The notes under the pieces: generated by a model
Told to the model about the DNA's origin: nothing
Databases searched by the model: none
What the model saw: the letters and a program-made list of their open reading frames with translations, nothing else
Made by a program: the position numbers and the translations under genes
In this document: positions 17,127 through 26,102 of the stretch, piece by piece
How the letters are laid out: each line of letters starts with the position of its first letter
Position numbering within the stretch: position 1 is the stretch's first letter
DNA from: an uncultured Verrucomicrobia subdivision 3 bacterium
Lineage (GTDB): Bacteria > Verrucomicrobiota > Verrucomicrobiia > Limisphaerales > DASXHY01
Assembly: GCA_937890005.1 (NCBI GenBank)
Contig: CALBZA010000014.1
Span: forward strand, 1 to 64,000
DNA length: 64,000 bases
Direction of reading: 5' to 3'

Positions 17127-17304
17127 GGCACGAGGCTAGCACCAGGAAAAATCTGCGCCAACCGCGAATTGCCCGAATCTGCGGCGGAAGCATCCCCCAA
17201 TCGGGGGATGCTTTGATACCCGGTTGGGGGATGTTCGGCCTGGCCGACGGGACTTAGTGTCGGAAGGCTCGAATAGTCGAAAACTCGATCATCCCAACCC
17301 AACC
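17127..17304. promoter_or_regulatory. divergent promoter region
   Basis: 178 bp separating the kinase (minus) from the large exported protein (plus). It holds the GGGGGATG repeats at 17191-17233. I could not fix -35/-10 boxes by eye. Confidence 0.5.
17191..17233. promoter_or_regulatory. candidate operator: palindrome plus direct repeat
   Basis: CATCCCCCAA (17191-17200) and TCGGGGGATG (17201-17210) form an almost perfect palindrome, extended by G/C at both ends (GCATCCCCC / GGGGGATGC). A third half-site TTGGGGGATG lies at 17224-17233, 23 bp (about two helical turns) further. A weaker CATCCCAACC follows at 17291-17300 region. Position between the kinase gene and the large exported-protein gene suggests a binding site for the adjacent LuxR-type regulator. 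Confidence 0.6.
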
Positions 17305-20300
17305 ATGAGAAATCCGTTCCGAAAGACGCGCGCGTGCCTGCTGACAGGCGTGATGGTTCTGACTGCTTTTTCGACGAAAGCAGATCTTGTGGGGCCATAC
17401 ACGCCCGACGCCGACACGCTGTTCCTGTTTCATTTCGATGAACCCGCAGGGAATTCGTCCACGGTCAACGTGGGCATCAAGGGAGGCAACGCCTACACCG
17501 TTCAAAACGATTCCGCCGGGAATGGAAATCCGAACCCGCCCGTGGTGACGACCGTGCTTGGCGCGGCTGGATATGCGAGCGGTCCCGTCAATTTCGGGAA
17601 CAGCGCGAACTTTCATTCGCCGGGTATTTTGATCGGTTACGATTTCGACAATTCAGGTGCCTTTGAAGCCGACGTCCAGGCCGGGCAGGCCAGTCCGGAC
17701 CGGCTGGCAATGACGAACCTGAACATCGGATTCAACGGCAAATCGTCATTCACACTGGAAGCGCTAGTTGCTCCGACAACTCTCTCCGGAAATCAGGAAA
17801 TCATCTGCACCGACAGTTATGTGGGCGGGAATCGCGGTTTTCAGTTCCGCCTCAATGGAAGCGTTCTTCAATTGCAGATGCTCGATGGCGGAACGTTTAC
17901 GGCCTACGGTGCGACGATTCCGGCATCCGGACCGCACGCGTTTGTGGCGGGCGAATGGTATCACGCCGCCGCGACCTATGACGGCTCCGATGTGAAGGTT
18001 TACTGGACGCGCCTGAATCCAGACGTCACCGCGGCGAATCAGATCGCTGCGATCTCAGGAGTGATTTCCAACGGCCACGGCGCGGTGGTCGCGCCGCTTG
18101 TCATTGGAAATGACAATCGCGGTGCATCGGGCGAATTGTTCAACGGCCGCATCGATGAAATTCGTATCAGCAAAGTGGCGCGGGGTCCGGGCGAAATGCA
18201 GTTCTTCTCGCCTTCCGTCACGATCGTCGCGAATCCGCTCAGTCAGAACATCGATTACAACGAGCCGGTGACCTTCGACGTTGTGGCTGCGAGTCCGACG
18301 CCGATGTTCTATCAATGGCGCTTCAACGGTTCGCCGATCACAGATGCGACGAACACGAGTTTCTCGATCGCGGCTGTGAGCGCGAATGACGCCGGAATCT
18401 ACGACGTCGTCGTGACGAACAGCTCCGGCTTCGCATCCACCAGCGCCCCTGCGTCACTGGTTGTCGGCGCGGCGAACTTCCTGGCGCATCGCTACAGCTT
18501 CAATGGGGATGCCAATGACAGCATTGGCACGGCGCACGGAACCAACTTCGGCAATGTTACGTTTTCGGATGGATCGCTGGTGCTGGATGGATCGGAGGAA
18601 ACTTACGTTCAACTGCCGGGCGGCCTGCTCTCCGGGCTGAATTCGGTCACCGTCGATTTCTGGGCGATGTTTGGGACAACGGCGGGCAACTCCCGTGTGT
18701 TCGATTTCGGCAACAGCATCACGAACTTCACCGGGAACCTTGCCGGCTTCAACTACCTGTTCTTCTCTCCCAACTCCGGCGGCAATCATCGACTCACCGC
18801 CACGCCGGGCGACGGTGGTTTCGAGCAAAGCGTGACTGGAACCGGCCTGTTCGATGGCAGGACGGTGCATGTGACCTGCATCGTTGATCCGCCGAACAAA
18901 CGGCTTTCGATTTACACCAATGGCGTGCTGGAAATCGCGAACACGAACTACACCGTTCCGATGTCTTCGCTCAACAGTGTGCTCGCCTACATCGGCAAAT
19001 CGCTTTACGCGGTCGATCCGTATCTCAACGCCAGCATCGACGAATTCCGCATCTACAACGGCGCTCTGTCGCCGATCACGATTCAGCAGAATCACGAGCA
19101 GGGACCGAACATCGTGCTAAGCGACGGTCCGGTGGATTTCGTCATCGATCCTGTGAACGTCAATGTGCCGGTCGGACAGACGGCGACATTCACGGCCGCG
19201 GCGACCGGTTACCTGCCGATCCGTTATCAGTGGTACAAAAACGGAGTCGCCGTTCCTGGCGCGACAAATACGACTCTGACTATTTCCGCGGTCGCTCTCG
19301 ACAATGGTGCCACGATCCAGGCTTTTGCCACCAACGTCATCGGTGCCACGACTTATTCGGACGCGAGCGCGCCGGCGACGCTTTCGGTGTTCACACCTCC
19401 GACGCTGGCGTGGATTGGGGCCGAGGGGATTGACTGGAACACGTCGTCCTTGAACTGGAGCAATGATGCGGGCGGCGCACTGACCGTTTACACACCGTTC
19501 GCCCATGCGCTCTTCGACGCCCGCGGCATCAACGCCACGACGATCAACCTTTCCGAAACGGTCAATCCGGATCAGATCACTGCAAATGCCAACTTCGATT
19601 ACAATCTGACGTCGTTCGGCGCGAATGGTTCGCTGACGGGGCAGGGGCGCATCGTGAAACAGAACACTGGAACGTTTATCCTCGACGTGACCAACAATCT
19701 GTCCGGCGGCGTGCTGATCTCGGGTGGAACATTGCAGATTGGCAATGGCGGATTTTCAGGAACGACCGGCACGGGAGCGATCACCAACAACGCGACCCTC
19801 GCTTTCAATCGCGCCGACACGCTTTCCGTTCCGAACTCCATTTCTGGAACAGGTTCGGTTCAACAGAACGGCAGTGGAAGCGCCGCACTGAGCGGGAACA
19901 ACTCCTATTCGGGAACCACACTGGTTAATGCAGGCACGCTGCTGGTGCAGAGTTCCAACGCCCTGGGTTCCGCCGCTGCAGGAACAACCGTCCAGCCCTT
20001 CGCCAGCCTCTACATCACGGCCAACGTGGACATCGGCACCGAGGCACTCACGATCAATGGAAGCGGAACTGACGGAAACGGCGCGCTTCGCAAAGGCGGC
20101 GCCGGCGCCACGACCTACCGCGGCAGTGTGAGCCTCGCATCTGATTCCACGATCGGAGTGGACGGCGACGCCACTTTGACGCTCAGCAACACAGTGTCGG
20201 GGAACGCCATCCTGACCAAGACCGGAAACGGCACGCTGGCTCTGGCCACCGCGAACACTTACAGCGGCGGCACGATTTTGTCCGGCGGCATTCTCAACGT

Positions 20301-21402
20301 GAATGCGAATGCTGCGCTTGGCTCCGGACCGGTCACGATCAGTGGTGCTGGAAGAATCGTTCTCGGCGACGGCGTGAATGTTGGTAATGCGTTCGTTGCG
20401 GACGTCGTTTCACCCGGTGTTCTGAACGGACTGTTCATGGTCAACGACAACACGAACGGCACCGTCACGACGATCAGCGGCCCAATCACTGTAAATGCGT
20501 CAGCGGCCAACGGAGGTGTTTTCGTCGGTCCGATTTCCTCAGGTTATCTGAACATCACAGGGAAACTGACGAACAGTTTCACCGGTGAGATCAGCTCTCG
20601 CATTGGCAACGTCCGGTTCTCCGGTGGCGGTGATTACACGGTGTTGGACATTCGTGAAGGCGTGGTTTCGCTGGGGGCGCACAATGGCGTTTCGACGAGT
20701 GCATCGTTGCGGATGGCCGCATCCGGACCGGCGATCTTTGATCTGAACGGATTCAATCAGGAACTGACGGGGCTGAGCGACGGCGCGGCGTTGAGCGAAA
20801 CGATCACGAACAGTTCGGCAACGGCCAGCACGCTCACGCTGAATCTTGCTGGCGGCAGCACGTTCACCGGAACGATTGCGGGCAAGATCGCACTGGTTCA
20901 GAACGGATTTGGCTCGCTGTGGCTTCTTGGAACGAATGCCTACACCGGCGACACGACCGTCAACGGCGGCCTGTTGCAGATTGCCGAGCCAACTCTAGCC
21001 GCGGCGTCCACGGTGCGGATCGCCAACGGCGCCATGCTGCAACTGGACTTCTCCACGACCAACAAAATTGCGGGTCTCGTCCTCAACGGTGTGAGCCAGC
21101 CGCTCGGTGTTTACAACAGCACCACCAGCCCGGCGTTCATCACGGGTGCTGGCAGTCTGGAGGTGACGCCTGCTGTTGCGAGTTATCCGACCAACATCGC
21201 TGTCAGCGTGAGCGGTGGAAACGTGACGATCTCGTGGCCGGCGAGCCATCTCGGCTGGATTCTTCAGGCGCAGACGAACTCGCTGAGCACCGGATTGAGT
21301 GACAACTGGGTGGATGTGCCTGGATCGGCTTCAGTCACGCAGGCGGTCATTCCGGCCAATCCATCGAACCCGGCTGTTTTCTATCGCCTCCGTCATCCGT
21401 GA
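17305..21402 (+). CDS. large exported LamG/Ig/autotransporter-repeat protein
   Basis: 1365-residue surface or secreted protein, cargo unknown. Signal peptide 1-25 (MRNPFRKTRACLLTGVMVLTAF). Order of domains: LamG-like lectin fold (about 30-300), Ig-like (about 305-385, QWRFNGSPITDATN), second LamG-like (390-610), second Ig-like (615-695, YQWYKNGVAVPGATN), then many autotransporter-associated beta-strand repeats (about 730-1280; GNNSYSGTTLVNAGTL, ANTYSGGTILSGG, TNAYTGDTTVNGGLL). It ends with a short domain (WILQAQTNSLS...VFYRLRHP), not a beta-barrel translocator, so it is not a classical type V autotransporter. ATG 17305 begins the signal peptide; the frame opens at 17224. A PEP-CTERM gene follows after 41 bp. 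Confidence 0.88.
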   Translation: MRNPFRKTRACLLTGVMVLTAFSTKADLVGPYTPDADTLFLFHFDEPAGNSSTVNVGIKGGNAYTVQNDSAGNGNPNPPVVTTVLGAAGYASGPVNFGNSANFHSPGILIGYDFDNSGAFEADVQAGQASPDRLAMTNLNIGFNGKSSFTLEALVAPTTLSGNQEIICTDSYVGGNRGFQFRLNGSVLQLQMLDGGTFTAYGATIPASGPHAFVAGEWYHAAATYDGSDVKVYWTRLNPDVTAANQIAAISGVISNGHGAVVAPLVIGNDNRGASGELFNGRIDEIRISKVARGPGEMQFFSPSVTIVANPLSQNIDYNEPVTFDVVAASPTPMFYQWRFNGSPITDATNTSFSIAAVSANDAGIYDVVVTNSSGFASTSAPASLVVGAANFLAHRYSFNGDANDSIGTAHGTNFGNVTFSDGSLVLDGSEETYVQLPGGLLSGLNSVTVDFWAMFGTTAGNSRVFDFGNSITNFTGNLAGFNYLFFSPNSGGNHRLTATPGDGGFEQSVTGTGLFDGRTVHVTCIVDPPNKRLSIYTNGVLEIANTNYTVPMSSLNSVLAYIGKSLYAVDPYLNASIDEFRIYNGALSPITIQQNHEQGPNIVLSDGPVDFVIDPVNVNVPVGQTATFTAAATGYLPIRYQWYKNGVAVPGATNTTLTISAVALDNGATIQAFATNVIGATTYSDASAPATLSVFTPPTLAWIGAEGIDWNTSSLNWSNDAGGALTVYTPFAHALFDARGINATTINLSETVNPDQITANANFDYNLTSFGANGSLTGQGRIVKQNTGTFILDVTNNLSGGVLISGGTLQIGNGGFSGTTGTGAITNNATLAFNRADTLSVPNSISGTGSVQQNGSGSAALSGNNSYSGTTLVNAGTLLVQSSNALGSAAAGTTVQPFASLYITANVDIGTEALTINGSGTDGNGALRKGGAGATTYRGSVSLASDSTIGVDGDATLTLSNTVSGNAILTKTGNGTLALATANTYSGGTILSGGILNVNANAALGSGPVTISGAGRIVLGDGVNVGNAFVADVVSPGVLNGLFMVNDNTNGTVTTISGPITVNASAANGGVFVGPISSGYLNITGKLTNSFTGEISSRIGNVRFSGGGDYTVLDIREGVVSLGAHNGVSTSASLRMAASGPAIFDLNGFNQELTGLSDGAALSETITNSSATASTLTLNLAGGSTFTGTIAGKIALVQNGFGSLWLLGTNAYTGDTTVNGGLLQIAEPTLAAASTVRIANGAMLQLDFSTTNKIAGLVLNGVSQPLGVYNSTTSPAFITGAGSLEVTPAVASYPTNIAVSVSGGNVTISWPASHLGWILQAQTNSLSTGLSDNWVDVPGSASVTQAVIPANPSNPAVFYRLRHP

Positions 21403-21443
21403 TCAAAACCAACAGAAACAAACCCAAAAACTGAAACCACTGC

Positions 21444-22163
21444 ATGAAAAGACTCACACTAATCACCACCCTGTGTTTCGCCGGGGCGATCGCCCAGGCG
21501 CAGCTGATCGACGACTTCAGCGGCAACCTTTCGGCCTACACGGCGACGCGTATTCTCAACAACGACAATCACAGCCCAGGCAATACATACGCCTGGGAGA
21601 TCAGCGGAGGCGCGCTTCGGATCAACACCTCAAGCTATGTCGGAATCGAGCAGTTCGCGCTGACCCGCACCGATTTCTCACTCAGTGTGGGATATGAACT
21701 AACAGCTTCATACATCAAGGATGGCCTAAATCAACAGGATATCGGCCTTTACGTGGGGGCCGGGACGCCGACCACAGATGTCCGGGCCGATTATGTGAGC
21801 ATCTACGTTCGTAACAACGATCAGATTTATTCACGCGGATTCAATGGCGCCACGGAGTTGAGTCTTTCCGGCGGCGGCACGGTTTCGGATGTCACTGCAT
21901 TGTTCATTGCCCGCACAGGCCTGAATGACTTTGAACTCGGATACTATGTGGGATCGACCCGAACCGTGCTTACCACGCGGACGATGGACAACAGTTCGAT
22001 CGGCAGTTCGATCGGATTCTATGCGGACATTCGCGAAGCAGGCATTCGCGGCGCCATGGACAACCTGACGCTGAGCGCGATTCCGGAGCCGGGCTCGATG
22101 AGCTTCCTGATTCTCGGCGGTGCTGGATTCCTGATGATGCGCCGCTTCAATCGTGGTTGTTGA
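21444..22163 (+). CDS. PEP-CTERM domain exported protein
   Basis: 239-residue protein with a signal peptide (MKRLTLITTLCFAGAIAQAQ) and a C-terminal PEP-CTERM sorting signal: Pro-Glu-Pro in SAIPEPGSMS, a hydrophobic helix (FLILGGAGFLMM) and a basic end (RRFNRG). Such proteins are processed by an exosortase/archaeosortase-like system, none of which is in this window. The middle is a beta-rich, LamG-like single domain (DDFSGNLSAYTATR...). It is probably cotranscribed with the upstream repeat protein (41-bp gap) and is followed by a terminator. Confidence 0.9.
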   Translation: MKRLTLITTLCFAGAIAQAQLIDDFSGNLSAYTATRILNNDNHSPGNTYAWEISGGALRINTSSYVGIEQFALTRTDFSLSVGYELTASYIKDGLNQQDIGLYVGAGTPTTDVRADYVSIYVRNNDQIYSRGFNGATELSLSGGGTVSDVTALFIARTGLNDFELGYYVGSTRTVLTTRTMDNSSIGSSIGFYADIREAGIRGAMDNLTLSAIPEPGSMSFLILGGAGFLMMRRFNRGC

Positions 22164-22197
22164 ACGCATTGAACAATTTTTGGTGGTCATAACGCAA

Positions 22198-22231
22198 AGG
22201 GGAGTTGGACCGAAATCCAGCTCCCTTTTTA
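22198..22231 (+). terminator. Rho-independent terminator
   Basis: Stem GGGAGTTGGA (22201-22210) / TCCAGCTCCC (22217-22226) with one G-U pair, loop CCGAAA, followed by TTTTT; the flanking AAA/TTT extend the stem. It ends the transcript of the repeat protein and PEP-CTERM genes. Confidence 0.88.
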
Positions 22232-22237
22232 GTCTGA

Positions 22238-23023
22238 ATGCTGCAGATGAAACTGAATGATAGAAAATGTCGGATTGGAAACGGGTTCACCCTGATTGAA
22301 CTCCTCGTCGTTATTGCCATTATCGCGATTCTTGCCGCGATGCTGCTGCCTGCGCTGGCGCGCGCCAAGGAAAAGGCAAAGCAGGCACAATGCATGAGCA
22401 ACCTGAAGCAGGTCGGTATCGCCGCCACCATGTTCGCCCTGGACAACAACGACCGTTATCCGGCGGCCAGCATCGATTCGGGCTGGGGACGGCCCAATCC
22501 CATTTATCTGAACGCGGACATCATCGCGATGGCTTCGGACATTGGATTCAAGACAAATGCCACCGCAAGCGGTGTTGCATCCGGACCGAATGTCTGGACC
22601 TGCCCGAACCGTCCTGCGCTTCCCAACTACTCGAGTTCCTGGGCGCTCGGGTATCAATATTACGGCGGCATAACCAAATGGTATCCGAACGGCGTGGAAA
22701 CCGAGGGACGGAGTCCGATCAAGACTTCAACAAGCAAGAGCACGCAGATGCTTGCCGCGGATCTGGTGATCAATTTCGGCACGAGCTGGAGCGAACCGAC
22801 CGTGGCAGAAAGCAGTGGATGGACGCAGTTGCCTGCGCACAAGGGTAACGGTGGAAAACCTTCCGGCGGGAACGAAGTGTTCGCGGACGGCTCGGTGCGC
22901 TGGGTCAAGGCGCGCGACATGTACAACTTCTACACGCCCTTCACGAATCGGAAATTCTACTTCTTCCAGGAAGACCTTCCGCCAAACCTCAACCTGGCGT
23001 CCGTTCCAAAAGGACCGCAATAG
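22238..23023 (+). CDS. type II pseudopilin, H-X-DG family
   Basis: 261-residue prepilin-like protein. Cleavage/methylation motif [26 protein letters not shown] starts near residue 16 (peptidase cuts after the Gly; Glu at position 5 of the mature protein). A globular domain follows and the C-terminal region has HKGNGG...[12 protein letters not shown], the H...DG signature of prepilin-processing-associated proteins that are massively duplicated in Planctomycetota and Verrucomicrobiota. Start at 22238 or the ATG at 22247 (MKLNDRK); both give a leader. No pilus or secretion genes are adjacent, so its assembly partners lie elsewhere. Confidence 0.9.
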   Translation: MLQMKLNDRKCRIGNGFTLIELLVVIAIIAILAAMLLPALARAKEKAKQAQCMSNLKQVGIAATMFALDNNDRYPAASIDSGWGRPNPIYLNADIIAMASDIGFKTNATASGVASGPNVWTCPNRPALPNYSSSWALGYQYYGGITKWYPNGVETEGRSPIKTSTSKSTQMLAADLVINFGTSWSEPTVAESSGWTQLPAHKGNGGKPSGGNEVFADGSVRWVKARDMYNFYTPFTNRKFYFFQEDLPPNLNLASVPKGPQ

Positions 23024-23072
23024 CGGGCAGCTTCACAAAGGCATTCGTGACCTTCCCGCCACGCAGAGTTTG

Positions 23073-26039
23073 ATGCGATTGTTGCATCCCAAAATATTGC
23101 TTCTACCGGCGGGAATGATCCGTTGTGTCCTCACATATCTGATTGCGACATTGCTGATCGGATATTCGGTGTCACTAATGGCGAGCGATGCCTTGGTCTC
23201 CGGTTTCACGACCCCGCCGCCTGAAGCGCGAACGCGCGCCTACTGGTGGTGGTTGAATGGAAACGTGGACAAGAAGGCGATCAGCCGTGACCTCGAGGAA
23301 ATGAAGGCGAAAGGGTGGGGCGGGGCGTTGCTGTGCGATGCCGGCGGCGCCGAGCAGGACGGCAACGATCGCGTTCCAGCAGGTCCGGCGTTTTTCAGCT
23401 CTGAATGGCGGGAACTCTACCGCCACACGCTGCGCGAAGCCGATCGGCTGGGATTGGAGATCAGCCTCAACATTCAGAGCGGATGGAACCTCGGTGGTCC
23501 GAATGTGAAGGCGGACGATGCGGCGAAGAAGATTGTCTGGTCTGAAACGATTGTCATCGGTCCAACGAATTTTTCCGCAGTGTTGCCGATGCCAAAAATT
23601 CGGGACAACTACTCCCGCGAAGTGGCGGTGCTCGCTTTCAGGATTCGCGACGATCTTCCCAAGGACCGTCCGCCGCTGCAGCACTGGATGGAAAAGGCCG
23701 TTCATCGGGAACTGCATTTTTCCGCGCCTGAAACGACGTTGCTGCACGAGGAGTTGCCGTCGGTTCCCAACGAACACGACGCACTCACCGGTGACATCCT
23801 TGATCTGAGTTCTCGGTTGGACACCAACGGAGTTCTGACCTGGAACGTCCCTGCCGGGAAATGGCAGGTCCTTCGATTTGTTTATACGATCGGCGATCGT
23901 TCCTACGTTTCGACGTCGAGCGACACTTGGAAAGGTTACGCGATCGACGTGCTCGATCGGGATGCGTTCAAACGTTATTGGGATTCGGTGGTGGAACCGT
24001 TGGTTGACGACGCAGGGCCTCTGGCGGGCAGGACGTTGAAATATCTGCACACCGACAGCTGGGAAGTCGAGCCGTTGAACTGGACTCCCGCGTTCCGGGA
24101 GAAGTTTCGCAAGTATCGCGGCTACGACATGACGCCGTGGCTTCCGGTGCTGGCGGGACGCATCATCAACAATCGCGAGGAGAGCGATCGCTTTCTGCAT
24201 GATTTCCGCAAGACACTCGGCGACCTCGCGGTGGATGAACACTACGTTCCGTTCTCACAATGGGCGGCACGTCGCGGGCTGCAGATTCATCCGGAATCCG
24301 GCGGGCCTCACGCGGTGCCGATTGATGCCCAGCGTTCGCTTGGGGTGAACGACATTCCGATGTCGGAATTCTGGGCGTGGTCATGGCGGCATCGGGTCGG
24401 TGACAAAAACCGTTTCTTTCTCAAGCAACCTGCCTCCGCAGCGCACACCTATGGACGAAGGCTCGTCGCAGCGGAGGGTTTCACGACGATCGGACCGCAC
24501 TGGCAGGAAACCATCTGGGACAATCTCCGGCCGTCGTTCGATCACGCGTGCACCGAAGGCATGAACCGGCTCGTCTGGCATGCATTTGTCTGTTCACCGG
24601 AGTCGGCGGGAATTCCGGGCCAGCAATACTTCGCCGGAACTCATTTCAACCCGAACACAACCTGGTGGGAGAAGTCGGGACCGTTCATTGGATACATGAA
24701 TCGCGTGCAGTTCATGCTTCAGCAGGGACTTTTCGTGGCCGACGCGCTTTATTACTACGGCGATCACGTTCCCAACTTCGCCCAGCTGCGCAGTTCGGAT
24801 CCGGCAAAGCTGGGAGCTGGATACGATTACGACGTGATCACCGAGGACGCAATTCTGACGCGCCTGAGTGTTCGTGATGGAATGCTCGTGCTTCCGGACG
24901 GAATGAGTTACCGGCTGATGGTCCTGCCGGATCGGAAGACGATTTCGCTGCCGGTGTTGGAGAAGGTGCGTGAACTCGTGAAAGGCGGTGCAACGGTTCT
25001 GATGACCCGGCCTGAGAAAGCGAGCGGACTGGCGAATCATGCAGCGGCCGATGCCCGCGTGCGGGAGATTGCCACGGAGTTGTTCGGAACCGGTCCGGAA
25101 AGCAGTGTCATCACCAGAAAGTTTGGAAAAGGCCGCGTGGTGACTGGAAGAACCGGGCGGGAAGTTCTCCTTGCCGACGGCATTCACCCAGACTTTGAAG
25201 CGAGCGGCGCACCTGCCGAAGCGGAGATCAACTACATCCATCGCCGCGACGGAAAAGCGGAAATCTATTTCGTGGCCAACCGGGCAAAATCAGCGGCGAA
25301 CATTTCAGCAACATTTCGTGTGGGCGACCGCGCGCCGGAACTCTGGGATGCAGTTACCGGAGAGCGTCGCGTTGTCACCGACTACAAGCAGTTGAATGGC
25401 CGGACTGAAGTGACGCTGGAAATTCCACCGTGCGGATCGTTGTTCGTTGTTTTTCGCGAGCCGGCGTCAAAGTTCGCTCCGACCGGACGCAAGAACGCGG
25501 ACGCATTCGTTTCCTTCAAAGAAATCGGCGGTGAATGGGAAGTGGCATTCGATCCGAAGTGGGGAGGACCGGAGTCGGTGAAATTTGAAACATTGATCGA
25601 CTGGACTGAACGCACGGAACCGGGAATCCGCTTTTACTCCGGCACGGCGGTGTATCGAAAGGAATTCCAGATCGACGCAATTTCGGACGACGAAAGGAAA
25701 TCTCTCTATCTCGATCTCGGAAACGTCCGGGAACTCGCTGAAGTGAAGTTGAACGGGAAATCGTGCGGCATCGCCTGGGCGCCGCCGTTCCGCGTGAAAA
25801 TCGGCGATGCCATCCAGCCGGGCACGAACCGGCTTGAGATCGAAGTGGTGAATTTCTGGCCGAACAGGATCATCGGCGATGCTTCGCTTCCGCGTGAAAA
25901 ACGGTTGACGCGAACGAACATCCGCAAAATCACCGCGCAGTCCAGTCTCATGCCCTCCGGCCTGTATGGTCCTGTCCAGTTGATGAAACGTGAAAGTTCC
26001 GCGTCTGCGCGGATGGCATCCGGTCCGTCGGACCATTGA
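23073..26039 (+). CDS. GH106-like alpha-L-rhamnosidase, exported
   Basis: 988-residue secreted glycosidase. The signal peptide is encoded after ATG 23073 or, more compactly, ATG 23115 (MIRCVLTYLIATLLIGYS). The mature N-terminus has the family hallmark YWWWLNGNVDKKAISRDLEE and a (beta/alpha)8-type core with WHTDSWE-like (YLHTDSWEVEP) and HPESGGPHAVPID segments. The last 150 residues form a galactose-binding-like beta-sandwich (YSGTAVYRKEF, LDLGNVRELAEVKLNGKSCG, GTNRLEIEVVNFWPNR). This architecture is typical of GH106, whose known members cleave alpha-L-rhamnose from pectin and related glycans; the exact family is inferred. The pseudopilin gene ends 49 bp upstream and a BNR_4 protein gene follows. 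Confidence 0.75.
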   Translation: MRLLHPKILLLPAGMIRCVLTYLIATLLIGYSVSLMASDALVSGFTTPPPEARTRAYWWWLNGNVDKKAISRDLEEMKAKGWGGALLCDAGGAEQDGNDRVPAGPAFFSSEWRELYRHTLREADRLGLEISLNIQSGWNLGGPNVKADDAAKKIVWSETIVIGPTNFSAVLPMPKIRDNYSREVAVLAFRIRDDLPKDRPPLQHWMEKAVHRELHFSAPETTLLHEELPSVPNEHDALTGDILDLSSRLDTNGVLTWNVPAGKWQVLRFVYTIGDRSYVSTSSDTWKGYAIDVLDRDAFKRYWDSVVEPLVDDAGPLAGRTLKYLHTDSWEVEPLNWTPAFREKFRKYRGYDMTPWLPVLAGRIINNREESDRFLHDFRKTLGDLAVDEHYVPFSQWAARRGLQIHPESGGPHAVPIDAQRSLGVNDIPMSEFWAWSWRHRVGDKNRFFLKQPASAAHTYGRRLVAAEGFTTIGPHWQETIWDNLRPSFDHACTEGMNRLVWHAFVCSPESAGIPGQQYFAGTHFNPNTTWWEKSGPFIGYMNRVQFMLQQGLFVADALYYYGDHVPNFAQLRSSDPAKLGAGYDYDVITEDAILTRLSVRDGMLVLPDGMSYRLMVLPDRKTISLPVLEKVRELVKGGATVLMTRPEKASGLANHAAADARVREIATELFGTGPESSVITRKFGKGRVVTGRTGREVLLADGIHPDFEASGAPAEAEINYIHRRDGKAEIYFVANRAKSAANISATFRVGDRAPELWDAVTGERRVVTDYKQLNGRTEVTLEIPPCGSLFVVFREPASKFAPTGRKNADAFVSFKEIGGEWEVAFDPKWGGPESVKFETLIDWTERTEPGIRFYSGTAVYRKEFQIDAISDDERKSLYLDLGNVRELAEVKLNGKSCGIAWAPPFRVKIGDAIQPGTNRLEIEVVNFWPNRIIGDASLPREKRLTRTNIRKITAQSSLMPSGLYGPVQLMKRESSASARMASGPSDH

Positions 26040-26102
26040 TAGTTTGATTTGAAAACATTGTCCTTCAACAGCACCTGCACGTGGCCTCGCTTCCTCGGTG
26101 CC

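Noticed and set aside
17305..21402. Classical type V autotransporter
   Set aside because: Autotransporter-associated repeats are present, but there is no C-terminal beta-barrel; the protein ends in a short globular domain.
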